This document shows, piece after piece, positions 56,006 to 64,000 of a stretch of DNA of 64,000 nt. Both the position numbers and the translations under genes were made by a program. The notes under the pieces were generated by a model that ran no database searches, was not told the origin of the DNA, and saw only the letters and a program-made list of their open reading frames with translations. Numbering within the stretch: position 1 is the first letter of the stretch; every line of letters starts with the position of its first letter. Source of the stretch: Gibbula magus (Eukaryota; Mollusca; Gastropoda; Trochida; Trochidae); the NCBI GenBank assembly GCA_936450465.1, contig OW388297.1, forward strand, positions 30,212,387 to 30,276,386, given 5' to 3'.

Positions 56006-58052
56006 CTGCATACAAAATTACAGAAGAGATATATACCTTTAAGATCCAGCACGCTCTAGGCAGGGATCACTGCCATTTACTGCATCTCCCTGTCGTCTAA
56101 AGGCAGCAAACCCTGCCATGTCGCGTGCAGAAAGCCTTGACCCCTGACCTCTTATAAAACAAGACAATTACAGATGTCCAACGAGTGATCTGTCGATTTA
56201 AAATGCAACAGAAGGATTCTACACTAAAAATCCATTCCACTGATATGTCATACTTGTAATAAAATTCGTTATTCATCTTACACGAGTCCGTGGAAAAATT
56301 CAGTCGATGCGAGAGAAAACTTCCGGTGAAAATTGTCACATGTGAAGAAGTTGGAGAGAGGACGGATTCCAAACAATGATAAATAAAGTAAATCTGATGC
56401 AGTGACAATTCATAATTGTGTTTTTTCAATTTGCACAATAACCAATCTTAGTCAGTCTGAGTCATAATAATATCGTTGCAATGTTTTATCAAGGAAAATT
56501 CTAACTGTCAACAGTGATTTTCTTCCATCTCGCTGAAGTTAGAAACCGTTAGAAACTTGCAACGTCTTTTTCATATCCCTAACGATTAAAAAATCATTGA
56601 AATGCGATAATGATCATCGAGTGCAAGGAAAGACATGAAACATACTATTATATCTTCTGTTAAATCAAGAAATGGTAGTAACAATATTTAGATTTACCTA
56701 CAATTATTGTTGATAAACAACACGGGACAACACGACGCCATTACGAACTTCATGGCCGATTCCGATCAGAGGTGCCGAGGTACAATATCCTTTGCATGAC
56801 ACGAGATCGAAATATTATGACACACACAGGTTGCATTGTCATATTTCTTTATAAAATATATTCAGATGAATCTTTTTGAGCTGGAAAATTACTGGATACT
56901 TGAAATTAAACTCATTGACCCGTTGTACTCGCTGCCTGAACAATGTAAACATAGTTACTGTCAAAGCTATTATGGGGAAAACTAATTGTTATGATAGCAA
57001 TACCTTTACGGTCATATTTGGTCATATAACAAGTAAACATATGTGTTTATATACCGATTTATGTTTTATTTATAAACAACTATTAGTAATTTTATAACGT
57101 GTCTTGCTTGTTCGATTGTTTGCAAATATGCATTGCAAATTGCATGAAGGTTGTTACTGTAGGTAAACTGCATCGCAAGATTACAACAGTTCGATTGCAT
57201 ATATTATTTTTTTAAAAGCTGACACCTTGATAAAAAAAAAAATAATAATAACACTATACAATTTGTTTTTGTAAAAGGAAAAACCGATATCCTATGAAAC
57301 ATAATTTTCTTGGAATAAAATAAATAATTATAGATTTCTGTCTAATATTTGTCGATAGGCTTGTAACGTCTCACGGAATGCGATGAACTTCGGGTTGTGA
57401 ACATTACCGTGTGACATGTGAATTTCTTCATTAAAAATAGACCTCCTAATGCATAAAAAGGCCAAATATAAAATATGCATATATGGAAAATGTTCACTTC
57501 ACTAAAACTGGAAGATATTGTAACTTCGTCTTTTCAACTTCGTAGACCAAGCACGTGATTTTGATTGACAGATGTGGGCGTGGAAACGTGAGTGACAAGT
57601 GGGCGTGGTTTTCGTAGCATCGTGCTGTCATTGACCGAGGAAAATCGTGAAAATCAAGTGATTGGCAGGCTATCAGTAATCGTTTATGTTGAGTGCCAAA
57701 TATGGAATTTTATAAATAGGTATTCCCGCCAAATAATTAAATATTACGATAAACTTTCAGCCATTTTAATCTTGCATTTGTTTGTTGCAGGTTATCTACG
57801 CTATTGTGAGGAAAAGCTGTATTTTGTGGGCACTAATTGAGAAGTTTTTTGCAGGAATCGCTTCGTGAAGGATTTGTCTTTCATAGTATTGATAAATATT
57901 TCTCTTTTGCAGATTGAAATTAATAATCTTTATAAATCTTAATTAATCGTATATTGATATCATAATTCTTGTATCTAGTCTACGTTGACCTTTGATTATA
58001 TAATATCAGTAATAATATTTTTGTCAATTAATTTCGGTACTGTACTGTAACG
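56006..58052. other. Non-coding interval upstream
   Basis: No supported exon. TGGGCGTGG occurs twice near 57574 and 57600 in a locally GC-richer patch 450 bp upstream of the piggyBac ORF, which might be promoter sequence but could equally be part of a repeat. Confidence 0.45.
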
Positions 58053-59744
58053 ATGGACGAATTTGTGGAAATTTTTGGAAATGCGGATTCGGAGAGCGAC
58101 GATGAATTTTACGGTTTTGAAGAATTTGTTGAAGATGATGCTGCAATTGATAGTGACGACGATGTTGATGAGATACTTCTGGAAGACCCTACTGTCAATG
58201 CTATGAAGATGGACTGGCTGGTCGACTTCGACGAGGACACAGGCCCCAGGGAAGTACCAGAGGACGTGAGTGAAATAGGGTGTTTTGAGTTGTTTTTTTC
58301 AGATGAAGTCCTAGACTTGCTCGTGAGGGAGACCAACCGTTACGCACGTGAGTATATTGCTGACAAGGGAGAGGACATGGCACCCTACGCCAGAGCAAGA
58401 ACATGGAAGGAGGTGAGTAATGCCGACATGCGTGCATTTCTTTCCATACTTATGGTAATGGGTTTGTCTAAGAAGCCCTCTTATGAATCCTACTGGTCAA
58501 GTGACCCTCTGCTTGAATGCAAGGGTTTTAAAGCAATAATGTCTCGTGACAGATTTTTACAAATCCATATGTTCTTTCACCTAAATAACAATGCTCTTGA
58601 TTTCCCCAAGGAGGATGAACGACACGACAAGCTGTTCAAGATTCGCCCCCTGATGGATCTTCTTGTTTCGAACTGGCAGAGGTTCTACTACCCAGGTAGA
58701 GAGGTATCAGTAGACGAGAGCATGATCGCTTTCAAGGGTAGGACTGCTATCAAGCAGTACATGCCAAGTAAGCCCAATAAGTGGGGTATTAAGGCCTGGT
58801 GTTTGGCAGACAGCAGGAATGGTTATGTGTGGAACTGGGATGTCTACACTGGTAAGCCTGCAGGTGGCAGGGAGTATGGGTTAGCTCATACAGTTGTTAA
58901 AAATATGTGTGATCCGCTATATCTAACCGGCCACCATGTGTATATGGACAACTTCTTCTCGTCCCCTAAATTGTTTAAGGAGTTGGCTGAAAATGGAATG
59001 GGAGCGTGTGGTACCCTGCGGACAAACCGACAAGAAGTCCCGCAGCCGGTGAAGGATGCCAGACCTAGAGCCGGAGACGACCCCTCCCTGTACCGTGACG
59101 ACAAGCTGCTCTTCATCACCTGGGCTGACAGAAGGAAGGTAAATGTCCTAACCACTATACATAATGGTACCTGTTTCAGGAAGGAGGTTAGAACCCGAAC
59201 GCCGCCTTACCGCCGTCAAGTCAGCAAGCCGAAGGCCATCCAACTATACAGCCAGTACATGGGGGGTGTGGACCGAGCAGACAAACAGCTCCAGTACTAC
59301 CAGGTGCTTCACCGGTGCTGTAAGTGGTGGAAGAAGGTGTTTTTGTATTTGCTTGAAATTTGTTTTAGCAATGCAGTTATCATCTTCAAGGCTAGACATC
59401 CTGACAGGAGATTCCATGCTGAGAGATTCAGGCTCATCCTCGCTACAGGACTTCTGTTCGGCTACGAGAGACGGGGTGGAGGACGACCAGGGAGACCATC
59501 AGCCAGCCTTGAGCGACCCCTGAGACTTACTGAGCGCCATTTCTTGGGGAAGGTAAAAAAGACACCAACTGGTAGGTTTGCATATTCAGATTGTGTGGTT
59601 TGTTCTGACAGACAAGACAAGCGTCACACAAGCGCCTACCTCTGCAAGAGCTGCCAGGTCCCCCTCTGTCCAGTGCCCTGCTTCGAGAGGTACCACACCC
59701 TCGTCAACTACAAGGTGAAGTGCTCAACCGACCTTCACGAGTAG
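58053..59744 (+). CDS. piggyBac-type transposase, intact (563 aa)
   Basis: A single uninterrupted ATG-to-stop frame. Residues 1-75 are strongly acidic (DSESDDEF, DSDDDVDEIL), as in many PGBD proteins. The DDE_Tnp_1_7-type core follows: WKEVSNADMRAFLSILMVMG (from 118), SVDESMIAFKGR (Asp 221), VYMDNFFSS (Asp 299) and GGVDRADKQLQYY (Asp 407), giving the DDD triad. The C-terminus (514-543) has paired cysteines CVVC, CKSC and LCPVPC with a nearby His, the cysteine-rich DNA-binding domain of piggyBac. Length is normal. Transposition would be cut-and-paste at TTAA. No flanking TIR pair was found, so it could be an active-looking element with diverged ends or a domesticated gene. Confidence 0.93.
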   Translation: MDEFVEIFGNADSESDDEFYGFEEFVEDDAAIDSDDDVDEILLEDPTVNAMKMDWLVDFDEDTGPREVPEDVSEIGCFELFFSDEVLDLLVRETNRYAREYIADKGEDMAPYARARTWKEVSNADMRAFLSILMVMGLSKKPSYESYWSSDPLLECKGFKAIMSRDRFLQIHMFFHLNNNALDFPKEDERHDKLFKIRPLMDLLVSNWQRFYYPGREVSVDESMIAFKGRTAIKQYMPSKPNKWGIKAWCLADSRNGYVWNWDVYTGKPAGGREYGLAHTVVKNMCDPLYLTGHHVYMDNFFSSPKLFKELAENGMGACGTLRTNRQEVPQPVKDARPRAGDDPSLYRDDKLLFITWADRRKVNVLTTIHNGTCFRKEVRTRTPPYRRQVSKPKAIQLYSQYMGGVDRADKQLQYYQVLHRCCKWWKKVFLYLLEICFSNAVIIFKARHPDRRFHAERFRLILATGLLFGYERRGGGRPGRPSASLERPLRLTERHFLGKVKKTPTGRFAYSDCVVCSDRQDKRHTSAYLCKSCQVPLCPVPCFERYHTLVNYKVKCSTDLHE

Positions 59745-60926
59745 GTGCAACCAGTAGGTATTGCTACAACTAGGTTCTAAGCTAGTGTACGAGACGTCTT
59801 TCCTCGACACTAACATTTAATAAAAGAATGTTAATGGATCAATATTGCATTTCATCTAACATCTTCTTTCCAGAGTATTTATTTCTTTCATTGTCTTTAA
59901 ATGCAAACTTTTCAATTTCAGGTTCTTCAAGTTTGACATAACCAGCCTTTTTCAGTATGTGTGATTCCTGTTTGCTAACATGATTGTTTTATTACAGCAT
60001 GAAATGGGTTAATGTTAATGGTAAAAGTGTAACTCGTTCAGTCTACTGGATTGGGTCTATGTTTATTTATTACAATAAATAATATAAAACTCTTTGTGTT
60101 CAGTTTTATTTATTAAATATATAATTGGATTTCTTTGTCGTCAGTTTGTTAGTCTCTCTGTAGAAAGAGTGTGGAAAATTCATTATTCAACATTAGGAGA
60201 TAAGTGTGGTCATGGCGACCTGCGATCTCTGCTTGACTTGTTGATGGTGACATCCTTTCCTCCTAACAGCTTTCATTCCAGAGTATTTATTTCTTTCATT
60301 ATCATTGCAATGCATGACTTTCAATTTCAGGTCAATACTACATTTTCAGTATGTGTTTTCCCTGATTGACAAATTGATATTTTTATTTCAGCAAAATTGA
60401 CATCTTTGTTTTCATTTCAGGTCTAATAGTGTAAGATATAACCAGCTTTTTTTTCAATATATGCAATTCCTGACCATTAACATGACACTAACATGAATTT
60501 CATATTTCAGCTAATTTAACATCTCTGCCAGGCTCAACAAATAAAGTTATAATTACTGGTCACATTGGTCAATGCAAAAGACTATGGTTTAGAGTGATTT
60601 TCCCCAAATATATTTATTAAGCAAAACCTTCATTATTATTTTTATTTATTATTATTTATAAGTAAATTAACTTAAATAATATTTTGAATACAGATGATTG
60701 TTCAATATAAAAACATATAGCATGCATAGTTATTTTTTTTATAGCAAGTTAGCCTAATACAATATTAGCAATTTTACTTACAAAATGTGTAATTAAACAT
60801 GAGCTAAGTTATGTAGGTGACATCTGAAAAAGTTAATAGTAAGTTTGGCCAATTGACAACAGTATTTGTCATATTTGTATTTGTCGAGCCCTGCTCTAAC
60901 AGAGTTGAGATAAACTCATCCTCAAG
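59745..60926. repeat. Degenerate repeats 3' of piggyBac
   Basis: TTCCAGAGTATTTATTTCTT occurs at 59868 and near 60279, followed in each case by TTTCAATTTCAGGT and TTTTTCAGTATGTGT or TTTTCAGTATGTGT; a third weaker unit is at 60410-60475. GAAATGGGTTAA at about 60003 is the only candidate for a piggyBac right end, but no left partner is seen. No gene. Confidence 0.6.
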
Positions 60927-61348
60927 CAGGGGCGTATCTAAGGCATTTTGTATATGTGTTTTAACAAGGCTGAATATTTTAAATAGTCAAGGATTTCCCT
61001 CAGATGAGTGAAAAATATATTATATTAGAAGTCAGTTCTATTGTTATATATGCTAATCATTAATAAAATCATTAGCCACCTGCTTTGAGCAACAGTTACC
61101 TTCATGGTGAGCATCTGTAAATAGATAACTTGTCTATTCATTATTAGAGGTTAAGTGCACCAAATATGATTAATGTATTGTATAAAGCAAAATTTAATTG
61201 AGTTACATATATAATATTTATGTCTATGTGCCTTATAGACTTAATCCTAAATGTGAACGTTGGAAAATTATATTATTTAACTGTTTTAAAAATTAATGTG
61301 TATATCTAAACAATTGCCTTTATTGTCATTATGGCAGCTACGCCCCTG
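60927..61348. mobile_element. hAT-like MITE
   Basis: The left end CAGGGGCGTATCT and right end AGCTACGCCCCTG are inverted repeats with one mismatch, of the CAGGGGCG type common in hAT elements. The interior is AT-rich and non-coding. No 8 bp target duplication could be matched, so decay or a wrong boundary is possible. Confidence 0.6.
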
Positions 61349-61555
61349 TGATAAGAGGATACATGATCAAAACTTATTTTCTGAATTTCTTTCAATAATT
61401 AATTATGTCATTCATATATATGAAATTATAAAAATAAAATTAAACATGAGTAAAAATATAAATATTTTATTTTCGTATAATCAAAATAACGATTTGAATT
61501 TGTTCAGATAATTTTACTTTATATTAATATCTTTGTAAACAAATTACTTAATAAA
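61349..61555. other. AT-rich non-coding
   Basis: Nothing recognised. Confidence 0.5.
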
Positions 61556-61867
61556 TTAAGAATGTGTGTTTGTTATCGTGATCTCGACGTAACTGACACG
61601 CTTCCTCTCGTCACTGTCATTCGCGCACCTGTCACGTCTGCCCACATCTGTCGTCTGCCGCTCGTATTGATGAAATCGAAGTACTCGCTGTGTTAATGTG
61701 TGTGCAACGATTAATGATGGAATGCCATTATTGGAGGTAAGATACTGAACTTCTTTTACGAAAGTCTGGACTCGATATTTGTCTTGAAATAACTTCCGTC
61801 TTGCTTCCAAAGGGGAGTAATCATGGTATGACTTCCGTGTCGACGTCACATCCGGGGGTGATCTCAT
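61556..61867 (-). CDS. Hypothetical ORF, possible first exon
   Basis: A true ATG at 61867 opens 103 codons (MRSPPDVTSTRKSYHDYSPL, EARRKLFQDKYRVQTFVKEV) in a patch more GC-rich than its surroundings. The first ~50 residues look protein-like, basic and helical. The later part (61650-61556) looks less so and may be intron after a donor. I do not recognise the family. It could be a 5' exon of an upstream-starting gene on the minus strand. Confidence 0.3.
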   Translation of the reverse strand: MRSPPDVTSTRKSYHDYSPLEARRKLFQDKYRVQTFVKEVQYLTSNNGIPSLIVAHTLTQRVLRFHQYERQTTDVGRRDRCANDSDERKRVSYVEITITNTHS

Positions 61868-63337
61868 TTTCGTTTGCCATCATTTTAATAAATATACGTA
61901 GAAAAGGTACAAATTTGGCCACATTATCGCCTGAACACTTCTTTAAAATGTTGCAATTATTTATTTATTCAAAATGAATGTAATGAATGACGAGTTGAAC
62001 ATTTTCCAGTAAGTTTACATTTTTTGAAACTTGCCCCTTGAGCGCGCACAATTTTTTCAGCTACATTTTGTCCGTTTTTTTCAGTGTATATCGTTGATAC
62101 AATATTTACGTCAATGATTTAAAAAACATAAACTGTAAAACTTTAAGTTCTCTTTTATCTACGACATGAACCAATTTTATTTTTAAACCAATTATTTTCA
62201 AGAAATTACTCCCATTCATTCAAGTTAGCGAAGTCCGCCATATTGCATTGAAAATGACCATTTTGGTGACATGAGCACGAGAAATGTCTTGCCATTCGAA
62301 AACTATAATTCCAACTGTGATAAAAAGTTACCAATATCGCTGACATGTAATGTTCATAAATGTGTTTACGTATCAGCTTTTTCATTACTATGGATGTTGA
62401 GAAAATCGCACTTGAATAATGTTGACAAAAGTCAACAAATCACTAATAAAAAATTACGTTTTAATTTTAAAGCGATGAGATTCGATGTTAGATAATTTAC
62501 CGGCGTGTTTATTAGAGCAATCATATAACACAGAAATCAAGTGTGAAGATTCAGTTACATCACAGCTCTCGTAAAATCTGAATTTATGGTGTATTTTTTG
62601 TTTTCATATTTTGTTTGATAAGAATTTATAAATCCACTCAGATTTTAAAAAACGAGATTTTGTTGAAAAACTAATACTTTACACTTACACCGCTCATTTC
62701 GTTATTATTTCTTGGAGTATTTATATAAAAATTACATATTTCTTTAGCCTGGTCATTTTTCCATAAGTGTGTGAAATTTTGCACAGAATACTTGTTTACT
62801 TTTTGATAAATTTCAATTTTCGTAACGGTGTTCATTTTACGGCGCTTCAGCTGAAAATAATCCAGATGACAGTGGGTGTTAGCCTAAAACAATCCAGCAG
62901 GCTAAAGGTTAATATTGACGAAGAGACCATAAACTGTACGGCGAAAATGCACCATCTGAAATGTAGTCACTCTGAGCCATAAAGAAAAGAACGTCTAGCA
63001 ATAAACAAGAAAAGCCTTTAAAAAGGCAAGCTTGGGGGCAACTGAGTAAATTTAGTTGATGGAAAAAGAGGTGGTGAATTTTTTGTGAATATCGGTGCTC
63101 CATGTCGGGCGACTGGACAATGCATGATGAGGGGTCTTCCCTGCGGGTGCTAGTCTAGTGGGTGTCTTTAGTTTAAGAAAAGACTGTCAGTACTGTTTTA
63201 TAATTAGGTGTACCATTACAATAAACCAATGAATGATTACCCATGAGTATATACTTTGTAGATTTATCGGAGCCTATACTCTGGAATGTCGAGAAGGCCT
63301 TAGGTATTACTCGATTCGGAAAAAAAACTTTTGAAAC
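61868..63337. other. AT-rich non-coding
   Basis: No gene or repeat I can support. Short frames are chance products of AT-rich DNA. Confidence 0.5.
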
Positions 63338-63408
63338 TTAATAGAGGGAATCGAACTCATAACTCTTCGCACTTAAGTTGACGGGTTTACCAACTGACCA
63401 CCGCGGAT
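63338..63408 (-). other. tRNA-like sequence (probable SINE head)
   Basis: On the minus strand an A-box-like TGGTCAGTTGG (63391-63401) and a B box GAGTTCGATTCCC (63347-63359) have tRNA spacing. The anticodon and acceptor arms do not close properly. A SINE or tRNA pseudogene is more likely than a functional tRNA. Confidence 0.5.
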
Positions 63409-64000
63409 GCTGAAGACATGTAGAATAATTATTGATATCTATTCGACTCTCTTCGCATCTTTAGTTTTAATTTGCTTATTAACCTTGCATTCCCTCATTC
63501 TAAACATTACGGTTGCATTTATAACTGTCCATTAAAGGTAGGCCCCAAAGTGGCTTGTAAGAGAAAAGGGAGTGGCGAACAAAGAATGGAAACTGTAAAA
63601 CCTGCCTACATGTAAGTAAATTCAAAATGATTTGAGGTAGAATCAACCGTGACTGAAATTGATGGGATAGGAATAGGATGATTTCATATTTGGCTAATTT
63701 AAGTTGTTAAAGTATAGTTGTACATTGACGAAGTATGTACTTGTTCATTGATATATTTTGAACTTTGATTCCAAAGAAATTCTTTTGTGAGAAAATATCG
63801 TATTACAGGATCAGAGCGGAAGACTTGTTAAAAAGTACCACAAACAGACCATCAGCTTGGTAATAATATGCGCGTCTTGCCTTTACGTTATTATGTCCCC
63901 TGAACAATTTTTCGGGAGACATAATGTTTTCGCCTCCGTCCGTTATTCCGTTATTCCGTTATTCCGAAATGCTTTCTTTTCCGGGCCATATCTCAAAAAA
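63409..64000. repeat. Window end with dispersed repeat start
   Basis: From about 63893, TGTCCCCTGAACAATTTTTC, GGGAGACATAATGTTTTCGC and CTCCGTCCGTTATTCCG begin a repeat of the CGTCCG type seen at 26300 and 33110; it runs off the window. Between 63409 and 63892 nothing is recognised. Confidence 0.55.

Noticed and set aside
60000..60015. piggyBac right terminus at GAAATGGGTTAA
   Set aside because: It has the expected GGG-TTAA form, but no inverted partner TTAACCC exists upstream of the ORF within the window region 56000-58053.
60927..61348. 8 bp hAT target duplication
   Set aside because: Flanking octamers TCCTCAAG and TGATAAGA do not match, so only the TIRs support the call.

Overview
The window is eukaryotic nuclear DNA from an invertebrate, most likely a marine mollusc. 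The evidence is spliced minus-strand exons, a tRNA-headed SINE whose tail is a (CACT)n repeat followed by a GTTAAACCCCAAC-type motif (a pattern I associate with gastropods such as abalone), CR1/L2-type LINE tails, Tc1, piggyBac and hAT-like debris, and several DIRS-like tyrosine-recombinase (YR) retrotransposons. The species call is an inference. There is no bacterial or organellar content.

Layout. Positions 1-6742 are AT-rich non-coding DNA with one CR1-like LINE 3' fragment (2930-3440), a short foldback element (4100-4202) and a diverged repeat pair. Positions 6743-14256 hold DIRS-like element 1, on the minus strand and non-autonomous. It keeps a terminal YR fragment and several tandem leader+gag modules but no reverse transcriptase, and a SINE has inserted into it. 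Positions 14257-17917 are non-coding with a second foldback element. Positions 17970-22456 form a head-to-tail tandem duplication (unit about 2.24 kb) that copied one end of DIRS-like element 2. Element 2 itself is 21038-26206 on the minus strand and carries gag, RT, RNase H and YR, all with frame lesions. A set of ~140 bp repeats follows at 26380-26960.

Positions 28708-29024 and 55840-56005 look like two minus-strand exons of one IFI44-like GTPase gene. Their splice sites are good and their phases match. If so, the ~26.8 kb intron between them houses DIRS-like element 4 (30499-32772), DIRS-like element 3 (34106-38418, plus strand), a decayed Tc1 element with a nested 483 bp TIR element (38599-40267), a 1.68 kb TIR element (42193-43876), a 511 bp TA-flanked MITE (44646-45156), a broken member of a large uncharacterised invertebrate gene family (46168-48982), a 1.44 kb tandem duplication (48164-51043), a CR1/L2-like LINE (50815-52900) and two TTAA-flanked MITEs.

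From 58053 to 59744 lies the only intact long ORF, a 563-residue piggyBac transposase with its DDD triad and a C-terminal Cys-rich domain. The remainder to 64000 is AT-rich, with a hAT-like MITE, a tRNA-like SINE head and common dispersed repeats.

The most notable pattern is that four DIRS-like insertions of three sequence families, with otherwise unrelated terminal repeats, share the same core: a terminus beginning GTACGTTTTTG, an opposite terminus ending AATAATA, an internal copy of the joined ends (AATAATA/GTACG), and ATA in the flanking DNA. This looks like a common recombination site for a YR-driven mobilisation system. The two families with a readable gag head also share a seven-cysteine motif of identical spacing and long GC-rich tandem-repeat leaders.
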